From contig NZ_CP020555.1 in the NCBI RefSeq assembly GCF_002080455.1, forward strand, positions 4,934,501 through 4,998,500: a stretch of DNA of 64,000 bases. The letters are read 5' to 3'. The DNA comes from Streptomyces sp. Sge12 (GTDB lineage: Bacteria > Actinomycetota > Actinomycetes > Streptomycetales > Streptomycetaceae). The notes below the pieces were generated by a model. It saw only the letters and a program-made list of their open reading frames with translations. It ran no database searches and was not told the origin of the DNA. Position numbers and translations under genes: made by a program. Positions 50,667 through 59,227 of the stretch are shown here, piece by piece. Every line of letters begins with the position of its first letter. Position 1 is the stretch's first letter.

Positions 50667-51134
50667 TCAGAGGCCCAGGTCTTTGATGATCTTGGCAACG
50701 TGGCCCGTCGCCTTGACGTTGTAGAAGGCGTGCTCGACCTTGCCCTCCTCGTCGACGACCACCGTGGAGCGGATGACCCCGGTGACCGTCTTGCCGTACA
50801 GCTTCTTCTCGCCGTACGCGCCGTACGCCGTCAGCGTCTCCTTCTCCGGGTCGCTGACCAGGGTGACCTTCAGGTCCTCCTTCTCGCGGAACTTCGCCAG
50901 CTTCTCCGGCTTGTCCGGGGACACGCCGATGACGTCGTAGCCGTGTCCCGTCAGGAAGGACAAGTTGTCCGTGAAGTCGCAGGCCTGCTTCGTGCAGCCC
51001 GGCGTCAGCGCGGACGGGTAGAAGTAGACGATCACCTTGCGGCCCTTGTGGTCGGCGAGCGAGACCTCGTTGCCGTCCGCGTCGGGCAGGGTGAAGGCGG
51101 GGGCGGTGTCGCCCGGCTGGAGCCGCTCGCTCAT
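50667..51134 (-). CDS. bcp: Thioredoxin-dependent peroxiredoxin (Bcp/PrxQ type)
   Basis: A 155-residue thiol peroxidase that reduces hydrogen peroxide and organic peroxides. The peroxidatic cysteine is C47 and the resolving cysteine C52 in SALTPGCTKQACDF, the atypical 2-Cys PrxQ arrangement. It starts MSERLQPGDTAPAFTLPDADG. ATG at 51134 was chosen. It is divergent from the DUF3618 gene. Confidence 0.95.
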   Translation of the reverse strand: MSERLQPGDTAPAFTLPDADGNEVSLADHKGRKVIVYFYPSALTPGCTKQACDFTDNLSFLTGHGYDVIGVSPDKPEKLAKFREKEDLKVTLVSDPEKETLTAYGAYGEKKLYGKTVTGVIRSTVVVDEEGKVEHAFYNVKATGHVAKIIKDLGL

Positions 51135-51239
51135 CGTTGACACTCTCCTCGGGAGGGGATCGGTATGCCATGAGACTAAGCTGACAGACTGTTCATGGCG
51201 GACTACGCCCCACAGGACCACGACGACGGAGGCAGCGCG

Positions 51240-51560
51240 GTGTCGGAAGCCAGGACCCCCGCACAGATCGAGGCGGACATCGTCCGCCGCCGCGAGCAGC
51301 TCGCCGAGACGCTCGACGAGATCGGCGTGCGCATGCACCCGAAGACGATCATCGGGGACGCGAAGGCGCGGGTCGCCTCGACCGTCGACAACACCGCCGG
51401 GCGGGCCTTCGCCACGGTGAACCGGGTCGTGACCGACCTGAAGGACGGCCTGCGTCATGAGGACGGGGCTCCGCGCGTCGACCGGATCGTGCCCGTGGCC
51501 CTGGTCGCGGTGGGCCTGGTCGGGCTGCTCGTGGTGTCGGCGCGCCGCAGGCGCGGATGA
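51240..51560 (+). CDS. DUF3618 domain-containing membrane protein
   Basis: A 106-residue protein. The N-terminal EARTPAQIEADIVRRREQLAETLDEI is the DUF3618 motif, a short amphipathic helix pair found in actinobacteria near ESX- and phage-shock-like proteins. A single C-terminal membrane helix (VPVALVAVGLVGLLVVSARRRR) anchors it. The GTG at 51240 has GGAGG eight bases upstream and was preferred to the ATG at 51195, which lacks a good ribosome site. Function is unknown. Confidence 0.85.
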   Translation: MSEARTPAQIEADIVRRREQLAETLDEIGVRMHPKTIIGDAKARVASTVDNTAGRAFATVNRVVTDLKDGLRHEDGAPRVDRIVPVALVAVGLVGLLVVSARRRRG

Positions 51561-51603
51561 CCCTGAGCGGTACGGGGCCGGTACGGACAGGTAGGTTCGG
51601 GGC

Positions 51604-51945
51604 GTGAGCGAGAACACCACCCACGACAAGCTGCCCATCCGCATGCTGCACGACCGCGTGCTCGTGAAGTCCGATCTGCCGGAGGGCGAGCGCCGCTCGG
51701 GCGGCGGCATCCTGATTCCCGCGACGGCCGCGGTGGGCAAGCGGCTGGCCTGGGCCGAGGTGGTCGCGGTCGGGCAGAACGTACGGACCGTCGAGCCCGG
51801 GGACCGCGTGCTGTACGACCCCGAGGACCGTGCCGAGGTCGAGGTGCGGGGTGCGACGTACGTGCTGATGCGCGAGCGGGACCTGCACGCGGTGGCCGCG
51901 GAGCGGCTGGAGGGGTCGGAGGACTCCACCGGGTTGTACCTGTAG
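51604..51945 (+). CDS. GroES-like co-chaperonin
   Basis: A 113-residue Cpn10-fold protein. It has IRMLHDRVLVKSDLPEGERRSGGGILIPATA (mobile loop with a GG-IL-IP motif), VVAVGQNVRTVEPGDRVLYDPEDRAEVEVRGATYVLMRERDL, and an extra 15-residue C-terminal tail absent from canonical GroES. No groEL is near, so it is a paralogue of the main groES and may have a different partner. GTG start with GGGGC upstream. Confidence 0.85.
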   Translation: MSENTTHDKLPIRMLHDRVLVKSDLPEGERRSGGGILIPATAAVGKRLAWAEVVAVGQNVRTVEPGDRVLYDPEDRAEVEVRGATYVLMRERDLHAVAAERLEGSEDSTGLYL

Positions 51946-52015
51946 GACCTTGTGAGAGGGCTGGTGGCGCAGGTCACCGGCCCTTTTCGTTGCCTTTTGC
52001 TACGGTGGAGGGGAA

Positions 52016-52055
52016 CCCGACGAGACGCGCCGTACCGGGTACGACAAGACGACGC
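52016..52055 (+). ncRNA. Guanidine-III riboswitch (ykkC-III)
   Basis: The 40-base core contains CCCGACGAGACGCGCC, GTACCGGGT and ACGACAAGACGACGC in order. This closely follows the compact pseudoknot of the Thermobifida guanidine-III RNA as recalled (CCGGACGAGG..GCGCC.. GACAAGACGGCGC). It ends 35 bases before the exporter ATG. GCACC at 52054-52058 can pair with GGTGC at 52081-52085, which overlaps the GGAGG ribosome site, so guanidinium binding could free translation. Confidence 0.88.
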
Positions 52056-52089
52056 ACCCCGTATCGCTCGATGTCTCGGAGGTGCCGTC

Positions 52090-52410
52090 ATGGCATGGGT
52101 TCTTCTTCTCGTCGCCGGTCTGCTCGAGGTCGGCTGGTCGATCGGCATGAAGTTCACCGACGGTTTCACCCGGCTGTGGCCCAGTGTGTTCACGGGCGCC
52201 GGGATCGTCGCGAGCATGGTGCTGCTGTCCTATGCGGCGAAGACCCTGCCGATCGGCACGGCGTACGGGGTGTGGGTGGGTATCGGCGCCGCCGGTGCGG
52301 CCGTGCTCGGTATGGCGGTGCTGGGTGAGCCCGTCACCGCCGCCCGGATCTTCTTCATCTGTCTGCTGCTGGTCGCCGTGGTGGGGCTGAAGGCGACCTC
52401 CGGTCACTGA
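52090..52410 (+). CDS. gdx: Guanidinium exporter, SMR family (Gdx/SugE)
   Basis: A 106-residue four-helix small multidrug resistance protein of the Gdx (SugE) subtype. It exchanges guanidinium for protons as an antiparallel dimer. The essential glutamate is E13 in LLVAGLLEVGWSIGMK, and the following WxxxxK and G-x-W patterns fit Gdx rather than EmrE. The upstream guanidine-III riboswitch confirms the substrate class. ATG at 52090 with GGAGG upstream. It is convergent with the PBP gene 20 bases away. Confidence 0.94.
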   Translation: MAWVLLLVAGLLEVGWSIGMKFTDGFTRLWPSVFTGAGIVASMVLLSYAAKTLPIGTAYGVWVGIGAAGAAVLGMAVLGEPVTAARIFFICLLLVAVVGLKATSGH

Positions 52411-52430
52411 TTCCGACCAAAACGGTCGCT

Positions 52431-54872
52431 CTATTCGAGGAACGCCGACGGCGGTCGCAGGCCCTCCGCCGGGTCGCCGTCGATTCCTTGCGTGGCTCCC
52501 TGGGCGCTGCCCTGGGTGCCCTGGGTGGTGCCTCCCTGGTCGCCGCCCTGGGTGGTGCCGCCGCTGTCCCGGCCGCCGTCGCCCTGGCCGCCGTCGCCCT
52601 GGCCGCCGTTCGTCCGGCCGCCGTTGTCCTGGCCGCCCTGGTTCTGGCCGCCGTTGTTCTGTCCGCCCTGGTTGCGGCCGCCCGTCCCGTTCGAGGGGGT
52701 GGGGCGGGTGGGGCGTTCGGGGGTGCTGGGCGAGGGTTCGCCGGGGGTCTCCTGCGGCGGTTCGGTCTCGGGGCCGGTCGAGGGCGGGGGCTGTGCGGCG
52801 CCGGGCTGGAGTTCCAGGTCGAAGTCGACGGGGTCGGTGCCCTCCAGGGCGGTCTTCGTGTACGCGGCCCAGATGCGGGCGGGGTATCCGCCGCCGCCGA
52901 TGCGGGACTCGCCGAGGGCGCCGTAGAGGGATTGCAGGGTTCCGGTGTCCGGGTCCTGGCCCATCATCGCGACCACGGTGACCAGCTCGGGGGTGTAGGC
53001 GGCGAACCAGGCCGAGCGGTCCAGTTCGCCGGTGCCGGTTTTGCCCGCGGCCGGGTGGCCGGCGGCGAGGGCGGCCGTACCGGTGCCGTTGTCGACGACG
53101 CTGACCAGCATGGACGTGGTGGTGTCGGCGGCCTCGCGGCTGATGGCCTGGGTGGGGGTGCGTGGGGGCAGGCCGATCGTGTCGCCGCCCTTGGTGATCT
53201 TTTCGAGGAAGGTGTAGGGGGTGCGGCGGCCGTGGTCGGCGAGGGTGGCGTAGGCCTGGGCCATGTCCACGACGCCGGCCTGGAGGGTGCCGAGTGCCAT
53301 GGCGGGGCCGGGTACGAAGTTGGGGGTGTTCTCGGGGATGCCGAGGCCGATGGCGGTCTGCTTGACCTTGCCGGTGCCGACGTCGACGGCCATCTGTGCG
53401 TACACGGCGTTGACGGAGAGGTCGGTGGCGGTGTTGACGGTGATGTTGCCGTACGAGACCTGGCCCTCGTTCTCGGGGGCGAAGCGGATCCGGCCGCCGG
53501 TGACGGGGCGCTTGTTGTCGCCGTTGTAGATCGTGTTCGGGGTGATCCGGCGGCCGTCCTGGGTGCGGGAGCCGTTCTCGACGGCGGCGGCGAAGACGAA
53601 CGGCTTGAAGGTGGAGGCGACCTGGTAGTCGTGGCGGGTCGCGTTGTTGACGTACTGCTTGGTGTAGTCGATCCCGCCGTACATGGCGACGACCTTGCCG
53701 GTGGCCGGGTCGATGGAGGCGCCGCCGGCCCGGACCAGCCGGTCGGCCTTGCGTGTTTCGGGTTCGAGTTTGCTGACCATCTGTTCGTCGACGGCGTCGA
53801 CGAAGGCGGTCTGGCGGCGTTTGTCGATGGTGGAGGTGATGCGGTAGCCGCCCTCGGCGAGGGTTTTGTCGTCGAGGATCTTGTTGTCGACGATGTAGTC
53901 CTTGATGGCTTCGACGAGGTAGCCGCGCTGGCCGGACAGTCCGGCGGCCGCGCGGACCTTGCCCGGTTCGGGGAAGGCGGTCGTCGTGCGTTCGGCGGCG
54001 GGCAGCCACTGCTTCTTGACCATGCCGTCGAGCACGTAGTTCCAGCGGGCGAGGGCGCGCGGGCGGCTCTGGGGGTGGGAGACGACGTCGAAGGCGCTGG
54101 GGGAGTTGAGGAGGGTGGCGAGGTAGGCGCCCTCGGCGGTGGTGAGCTTGTTGACGTCCTTGCCGTAGTAGGCCTGGGCGGCGGCCTGGATGCCGTAGGC
54201 GTTGCGGCCGAAGTAGCTGGTGTTCAGGTAGCCCTCGAGGATGTAGTTCTTCGACTTCTCGCGGCCGAGTTTGATCGCGATGAAGAACTCCTTGACCTTG
54301 CGTTTGATCGTCTGTTCCTGGCCCAAGTAGTAGTTCTTGACGTACTGCTGGGTGATCGTCGAACCGGACTGGGTGCCCTTGCCGGTCGCGGTGTTCCAGG
54401 CGGCGCGGAGCATCGCCTTGGGGTCGACCGCCCGTTCGGAGTAGAAGTCCCGGTCCTCGGCGGCCAGTACGGCTTCCTGCACGGTCCGCGGGATCTGTGA
54501 GAGGGGCACGTTGACGCGGTTGACCTCGCCGTCGCGCGCGATCAGGGAGCCGTCGGAGTAGAGGTACACGTTGGACTGCGCGGTGGCGGCGGCGTTGGCG
54601 GGCGGGATGTCGACCAGCAGGTAGCCGGCCACGAGGGCGCCGCCGATCAGCAGGGCGAGGAGCAGGAGACCGCCCAGGACCATGCGCCAGGTGGGGACGG
54701 CGCGGCGCCAGCCGGTCCTCGGGCGCCGGGGCTTTCTGCCCCGGCCGGGCGGCTTCGGCGCCTGCTGCCGGTCCTGCTCGTGCGCCCGCGGGTGCGGGAG
54801 GTCGTGGGGTGCGCCGGGCGGGGTGTCGGGGTCGCGAGGGGTCCAGCCCGGGGGTGGTGACTGGTCGCTCAT
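52431..54872 (-). CDS. Class A penicillin-binding protein (bifunctional transglycosylase/transpeptidase)
   Basis: An 813-residue membrane-anchored peptidoglycan synthase. An Arg/Pro-rich cytoplasmic head and one membrane helix (about residues 65-90) are followed by the GT51 domain (VPLSQIPRTVQEAVLAAEDRDFYSERAVDPKAMLRA, then SGSTITQQYVKNYYLG). The transpeptidase has the active Ser in ASTFKPF, the SVN motif in DLSVNAVY, and AGKTGTGE. The last about 110 residues are low-complexity Gly/Gln/Asn repeats. Two or more class A PBPs are typical of Streptomyces. ATG at 54872 with GGAG upstream. Confidence 0.94.
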   Translation of the reverse strand: MSDQSPPPGWTPRDPDTPPGAPHDLPHPRAHEQDRQQAPKPPGRGRKPRRPRTGWRRAVPTWRMVLGGLLLLALLIGGALVAGYLLVDIPPANAAATAQSNVYLYSDGSLIARDGEVNRVNVPLSQIPRTVQEAVLAAEDRDFYSERAVDPKAMLRAAWNTATGKGTQSGSTITQQYVKNYYLGQEQTIKRKVKEFFIAIKLGREKSKNYILEGYLNTSYFGRNAYGIQAAAQAYYGKDVNKLTTAEGAYLATLLNSPSAFDVVSHPQSRPRALARWNYVLDGMVKKQWLPAAERTTTAFPEPGKVRAAAGLSGQRGYLVEAIKDYIVDNKILDDKTLAEGGYRITSTIDKRRQTAFVDAVDEQMVSKLEPETRKADRLVRAGGASIDPATGKVVAMYGGIDYTKQYVNNATRHDYQVASTFKPFVFAAAVENGSRTQDGRRITPNTIYNGDNKRPVTGGRIRFAPENEGQVSYGNITVNTATDLSVNAVYAQMAVDVGTGKVKQTAIGLGIPENTPNFVPGPAMALGTLQAGVVDMAQAYATLADHGRRTPYTFLEKITKGGDTIGLPPRTPTQAISREAADTTTSMLVSVVDNGTGTAALAAGHPAAGKTGTGELDRSAWFAAYTPELVTVVAMMGQDPDTGTLQSLYGALGESRIGGGGYPARIWAAYTKTALEGTDPVDFDLELQPGAAQPPPSTGPETEPPQETPGEPSPSTPERPTRPTPSNGTGGRNQGGQNNGGQNQGGQDNGGRTNGGQGDGGQGDGGRDSGGTTQGGDQGGTTQGTQGSAQGATQGIDGDPAEGLRPPSAFLE

Positions 54873-55046
54873 CTCCAGGACTCCTCGACGCCGTTCGAAA
54901 TATCCACTTCTGTACCTCATGGTGTCTACCCGATGGCCGCTGATTCCGCTCCGGACGGGCATAAATCGGTCGCGTGGCTCGCCCCTCCGCACTAAGCTCG
55001 CGCGCTTTGGCCGACGTAGGAACGACGTGGGAAACGGAGGGATACG

Positions 55047-55862
55047 GTGCGCCGGAGAGTGCGTCTCTACCTGGCGGTCGCGGCAGGCGGATTCAGGCGG
55101 TACGCCACCTACGGGACGGCGACAGCGGCCGGGGTGTTCACCAACACCGTGTTCGGGTTCATCGTCGCGTACACGTACATCGCGCTGTGGGACGAGCGCC
55201 CCGGACTCGGCGGATACGACCAGGCGCAGGCGCTGACCTTCGTCTGGGTGAGCCAATCGCTGCTGGCCGCCGGTGCGCTGATCGGCGGCGGGTTCCAGGA
55301 GGAGCTCCAGGAGCGGATCCGGACGGGCGACATCGCGGTCGACCTGTACCGGCCCGCGGACCTCCAGATGTGGTGGCTCGCGGCCGATCTGGGCCGGGCG
55401 GGCTTCCAGTTGCTGGGGCGCGGGGTGGTGCCGCTGGTGGCGGGGGCGCTGGCGTTCCCGCTGGCGCTGCCCGTCGATCCGCTGCGCTGGCTGCTGTTCC
55501 TGGTGTCCGTCCTGCTCGCCCTGGTGGTGAGCTTCGCGCTGCGCTACATGGTGGGGCTGGTGGCCTTCTGGCTGATGGACGGTGCGGGCGTCAACATCAT
55601 GGCCACCGTCACCTCCATCTTCTTCTCCGGGATGCTGCTGCCGCTGACCGTCTTCCCTGGCGGGTTCGGCGAGTTCGTCCGGGCCCTGCCGTGGTCGGCG
55701 ATGCTCCAGGTTCCGTTGGACGTCCTGCTGGGCAAGCACGCGGGGGCCGGGGGCGCGGCCGAGGCGCTGGGGTTCCAGGCCGGGTGGGCGCTCGTACTGC
55801 TGGGCACGGGGCGGCTGTTGCAGTCGGCCGCGACACGGAAGGTGGTGGTCCAGGGTGGCTGA
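55047..55862 (+). CDS. ABC-2 type transporter permease
   Basis: A 271-residue membrane protein with six hydrophobic segments, the permease of an ABC exporter (ABC-2 family). Segments include TVFGFIVAYTYIALW and IMATVTSIFFSGMLLPLTVFPGGFGEFVRALPWSAMLQVPLDVLLG, the last being the ABC-2 signature loop. GTG start at 55047 after GGAGG. It overlaps the next permease gene by 8 bases, and the ATPase gene follows, so the three form an exporter operon. Substrate unknown. Confidence 0.85.
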   Translation: MRRRVRLYLAVAAGGFRRYATYGTATAAGVFTNTVFGFIVAYTYIALWDERPGLGGYDQAQALTFVWVSQSLLAAGALIGGGFQEELQERIRTGDIAVDLYRPADLQMWWLAADLGRAGFQLLGRGVVPLVAGALAFPLALPVDPLRWLLFLVSVLLALVVSFALRYMVGLVAFWLMDGAGVNIMATVTSIFFSGMLLPLTVFPGGFGEFVRALPWSAMLQVPLDVLLGKHAGAGGAAEALGFQAGWALVLLGTGRLLQSAATRKVVVQGG

Positions 55863-56784
55863 GGCGGAGGTGGCGGCGACGCGGGAGCCGGCCGTGGGGG
55901 AGGCGGCGGGCGGGGCCGTGGGCGGGGTCGTGGGGGTCCGCCCGGCGCCGGTGCGGCACGATTCCCGGCGCGGCGGCCCGGTCCGCGAAGGGCTGCGCGG
56001 CTACCGGCTGATCGTCGGCATGTGGATCCGGTCCACGATGACCTACCGGACGTCCTTCGTCCTGACGACCGTCGGACACGCGGCGATCACCCTGCTGGAC
56101 TTCGTCGCGATCTACATCATGTTCTCCCACGTGGAGGCCCTCGGCGGTTTCACGCTGCCCGAGATCGCCCTGCTGTACGGCTCCTGCTCGGCCTCCCTGG
56201 GCCTGGCGGACATGCTGCTGGGCAACACCGACCGGATCGGCGCCCGGATCCGCGACGGCTCGCTCGACACGATGCTGGTGCGTCCGGTCCCCGTCCTCGC
56301 ACAGGTCGCGGCGGACCGGTTCGCGCTGCGCCGGCTGGGCCGCATCGGGCAGGGGCTCGGCGTGATGGGCTGGGCGGTCTGGACGCTGGACGTGGACTGG
56401 ACGGCCGGGAAGGTGCTGCTGGTCCCCGGGATGGTCCTCGCCGGGGCGGCGATCTTCGCGGCGGTGATGGTCACCGGCGCGGCCTTCCAGTTCGTGACCG
56501 GCGACGCGGCGGAGGTGCAGAACTCCTTCACCTACGGCGGCTGCACGATGCTCCAGTACCCGCCGACGATCTTCGCGAAGGACCTGCTGCGCGGGGTGAC
56601 CTTCGTCGTCCCGCTGGCCTTCGTCAACTGGCTGCCCGCACTGCACGTGTTGGGGCGGCCCGATCCGCTGGGGCTGCCCGGCTGGGTGGCGTACCTGAGC
56701 CCGCTGGTGGCCTTCGTGGTGTTCCTGCCCGCGTCGCTGGCGTGGCGCGCGGGAGTCCGTTCGTACCGAAGCACGGGGAGCTAG
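55855..56784 (+). CDS. ABC-2 type transporter permease (second subunit)
   Basis: A 309-residue permease with an Ala/Val-rich N-terminal extension of about 45 residues and then six hydrophobic segments. The core is related to the preceding permease, for example RTSFVLTTVGHAAITLLDFVAIYIMFSHVEALGG. GTG at 55855 overlaps the first permease gene. The ATPase gene starts 4 bases after its stop. The two unlike permeases probably form a heterodimer. Confidence 0.85.
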   Translation: MAEAEVAATREPAVGEAAGGAVGGVVGVRPAPVRHDSRRGGPVREGLRGYRLIVGMWIRSTMTYRTSFVLTTVGHAAITLLDFVAIYIMFSHVEALGGFTLPEIALLYGSCSASLGLADMLLGNTDRIGARIRDGSLDTMLVRPVPVLAQVAADRFALRRLGRIGQGLGVMGWAVWTLDVDWTAGKVLLVPGMVLAGAAIFAAVMVTGAAFQFVTGDAAEVQNSFTYGGCTMLQYPPTIFAKDLLRGVTFVVPLAFVNWLPALHVLGRPDPLGLPGWVAYLSPLVAFVVFLPASLAWRAGVRSYRSTGS

Positions 56785-56788
56785 AGCT

Positions 56789-57757
56789 GTGGCGGATGCG
56801 CTGATCTCGCTGGACGGGGTCGAGAAGGTCTTTGACGTACGGCGCCGGGTGAGCCTGATGCGCCGGGAGAAACACCGCGTCAGGGCGGTGGACGGGATCA
56901 GTTTCGAGGTCGCCCGCGGGGAGATGGTCGGCTACATCGGGCCGAACGGCGCCGGGAAGTCGACCACGATCAAGATGCTGACCGGCATCCTGACCCCGAG
57001 CGGCGGCCGGCTGCGGGTCGCGGGCATCGACCCGGCGCGCGAGCGGATGCGGCTCGCGCACCGGATCGGGGTGGTGTTCGGGCAGCGCACCACCCTGTGG
57101 TGGGACCTGCCGCTGAAGGACTCGTACGGGCTGATGCGGCGGCTGTACCGGGTGCCGCGGGCCCGGTTCGAGGAGAACCTGGAGCGCTGCGTGGACCGGC
57201 TGGACCTGGCCGAGCTGCTGGACGTACCGGTACGGCAGTTGTCGCTCGGGCAGCGCATGCGCGGGGACATCGCGGCGGCGCTGCTGCACGATCCGGAGGT
57301 GCTGTACCTGGACGAGCCGACGATCGGGCTGGACGTGGTGAGCAAGGCGAAGGTACGGGGCTTCCTGCGGCAGCTGAACGAGGAACTCGGCACGACGGTG
57401 CTGCTCACGACGCACGACCTCCAGGACATCGAGCAGCTGTGCGAGCGGGTGATGGTGATCGACCACGGGCGGCTGATGTACGACGGGCCGCTGGGCGGGC
57501 TGCACGCGGCGGGGTCGGCGGGGGAGAGCGAGCGCACCCTGGTGGTCGATCTGGAACGGGAGCTGGCGCCGATCAGCGTGCCGGGCGCGCGGGTGGTGAA
57601 GGTGGAGGGGCCGCGGCAGTGGCTGGCCTTCCCGGCGGGGGCGTCGGCGGCGCCGCTGGTGGCCGCGGTGGCGGCGGACTACCCGCTGGTCGACCTGTCG
57701 GTGCGGGAGCCGGACATCGAGGACGTGATCGCGAGGATGTACGCGGGCCGGGGGTGA
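56789..57757 (+). CDS. ABC transporter ATP-binding protein
   Basis: A 322-residue ATPase that powers the two preceding permeases. Walker A is GPNGAGKSTT, the Q-loop is GVVFGQRTTLWW, the signature is LSLGQRMRGDIA, and Walker B is VLYLDEPTIGLD. The D-loop and switch His (TTHDLQD) are intact. It has a DrrA-like C-terminal domain of about 85 residues. GTG at 56789 follows GGAGC. Exporters of this order often move hydrophobic compounds or lipids. Confidence 0.92.
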   Translation: MADALISLDGVEKVFDVRRRVSLMRREKHRVRAVDGISFEVARGEMVGYIGPNGAGKSTTIKMLTGILTPSGGRLRVAGIDPARERMRLAHRIGVVFGQRTTLWWDLPLKDSYGLMRRLYRVPRARFEENLERCVDRLDLAELLDVPVRQLSLGQRMRGDIAAALLHDPEVLYLDEPTIGLDVVSKAKVRGFLRQLNEELGTTVLLTTHDLQDIEQLCERVMVIDHGRLMYDGPLGGLHAAGSAGESERTLVVDLERELAPISVPGARVVKVEGPRQWLAFPAGASAAPLVAAVAADYPLVDLSVREPDIEDVIARMYAGRG

Positions 57758-57876
57758 TGCCGGGGCGGGCCCGGGGCGTTCTCGGGAAAAGGTGGGGGAA
57801 AGGTGGGGTCGATCCCGGGACGATCTCAGGGGCCGGGCCATACAACTCCCCGACAACCCTGCATAGTCTGGTCCGT

Positions 57877-58530
57877 ATGAGTGACGAGCGGCCGGAGAAG
57901 CCGTTGCCGGAGCTGAGGGCGTCGGATGCCGACCGGGACCGGGTGGTGGAGCGTCTGCGGGACGCCGTCGCCGAGGGCCGGCTCGACATGGAGGAATTCG
58001 AGGAGCGGCTGGAGGCGGCGTACAAGTCCCGGACGTACGCGGAACTGGAACCACTGACGCGGGACCTGCCGGCCCCGGCGGGCGGTCCCGTGGGCCACCG
58101 GTCGGAGGCCGCCGCGGAACCCTGGAGGGGCCGGATCGGCGGGCCGGGCAGCTCGTCGGCGGCGGTGGCGGTCATGTCGGGCTTCCAGCGCAAGGGCCGG
58201 TGGACGGTGCCGGCGCGGTTCGACGCGGTGGCGTTCTGGGGCGGCGGCGAGCTGGACCTGCGCGAGGCGGACTTCGCGCAGCGCGAGGTGGTGATCAACT
58301 GCGTCGCGATCATGGGCGGCATCGAGATCACGGTCCCGCCGGGGGTGGAGCTGGACGTCCGCGGCTTCGGCTTCATGGGCGCGTTCGACCAGCGGGACAA
58401 CCCGGGCCCGTTCGAACCGGGCGCTCCGCGGGTGGTCGTGACGGGCTTCGCCTTCTGGGGCGGCGTGGAGGTCAAGGTCAAGAAGCGCAAACGCCCCTTG
58501 GACGGCCGGTCCCTCCACAAGGACCTGTAG
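57877..58530 (+). CDS. DUF1707 and LiaF-like domain protein
   Basis: A 217-residue protein. Residues 13-65 are DUF1707, a SHOCT-like helical pair (LRASDADRDRVVERLRDAVAEGRLDMEEFEERLEAAYKSRTYAELEPLTRDLP). The C-terminal half is a beta-helix-like DUF2154/LiaF repeat region (AFWGGGELDLREADFAQREVVINCVAIMGGIEITVPPGVELDVRGFGFMG). Such proteins are thought to relate to envelope stress sensing. No membrane helix is seen. The gene appears nearly leaderless after CATAGT at 57863. Confidence 0.9.
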   Translation: MSDERPEKPLPELRASDADRDRVVERLRDAVAEGRLDMEEFEERLEAAYKSRTYAELEPLTRDLPAPAGGPVGHRSEAAAEPWRGRIGGPGSSSAAVAVMSGFQRKGRWTVPARFDAVAFWGGGELDLREADFAQREVVINCVAIMGGIEITVPPGVELDVRGFGFMGAFDQRDNPGPFEPGAPRVVVTGFAFWGGVEVKVKKRKRPLDGRSLHKDL

Positions 58531-58572
58531 CCCTGCCGCGCCGTTGCCCGGGCCTCCGCCGCGCCGTTGCTC

Positions 58573-58616
58573 GGGGCTCCGCCCCGGACCCCGCGCCTCA
58601 AACGCCGGTGGGGCTT
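58573..58616 (+). repeat. Dispersed GC-rich intergenic repeat copy
   Basis: GGGGCTCCGCCCC forms a hairpin, then GGACCCCGCGCCTCAAACGC and CGGTGGGGCTT. It is the best preserved copy on the plus strand in the window. Confidence 0.78.
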
Positions 58617-58620
58617 GATG

Positions 58621-58955
58621 TGGCGGGGTCGTGGGGTGGGTCGGTGCCCCGCACGAGGGTCTCCTCGGCTCGGCGCGCGCGGCGGCGTCGTGGCCGTGCG
58701 GCGGGGGTCGCGCCTCGTCCTGCGGGGACCCTCCTGCGTGTCCCCGCCCCACGCCCGGCTTCGGCTGTACGCGGGACCCGATTGGGGGGTAGGGCTTTCC
58801 CGGGGGTGTGTCGGCGGAGGGGAGTGGGGACGGGGCGGGGTGTCCCCGCAGGACGAGGCGCGACCACCGGGTACGGCCGAGACATGCCCGCGCGCGCCGA
58901 GCCGAGGAGACACCCCGCCCCGGCCCCACGCACCGACCCAGGCCGACCACCCCGC
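58621..58955. repeat. Large imperfect palindrome with two perfect 23-bp blocks per arm
   Basis: 58660-58682 is the exact reverse complement of 58888-58910, and 58707-58729 the exact reverse complement of 58842-58864. The spacing between blocks is 24 bases in one arm and 23 in the other. Weaker matching continues outward to about 58621 and 58955. The centre is a 112-base spacer. Confidence 0.85.
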
Positions 58956-59003
58956 ACCACTCAGCAACGCCGCTCACGAAGGCACGGGCCCGCACCACTC
59001 AGC

Positions 59004-59040
59004 CTCGCCGGCGATTGAGACGCGGGTCCGGGCAGCGCCC
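59004..59040 (-). repeat. Decayed dispersed repeat copy (reverse)
   Basis: GCCGGCGATTGAGACGCGGG, then TCCGGGCAGCGCCC, is a degenerate reverse copy facing the one at 58573. Confidence 0.6.
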
Positions 59041-59227
59041 GGCACACCGCCGCGAGCCGCACACCGCCGAGCCGCCCGCAGGGCAACGGCGCCGAGCCGG
59101 ACACCGCCGGGGCGCCCGGACTGCTGCCCCCGCGGGAGCGGACTGGCGTGGCGGGAACTCCGCGTCCCTCCCGGGAGTCGGATGCTATGCAGACAAAACC
59201 GGCGCCCCCGGGGGAAGGCAGGAGCAC

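Larger units (their letters stand above)
58531..59227. other. 697-base noncoding region with nested inverted repeats
   Basis: No supported gene occurs here; open frames are Pro/Arg-rich artefacts on both strands. The region is bounded by opposite copies of the dispersed repeat (58573-58616 and 59004-59040) and contains a long imperfect palindrome (58621-58955). The last 40 bases carry the ribosome site of the DUF445 gene. Confidence 0.7.

Noticed and set aside
52488..54500. 670-residue plus-strand frame opposite the PBP
   Set aside because: Gly/Ala/Val-rich shadow of the PBP codons; PBP motifs are intact on the minus strand.
58808..59227. Upstream extension of the DUF445 frame and Pro/Arg-rich frames on both strands at 58.6-59.2 kb
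   Set aside because: The frames run through a palindrome, so both strands give similar Arg/Pro peptides; the GTG at 59228 has a ribosome site.
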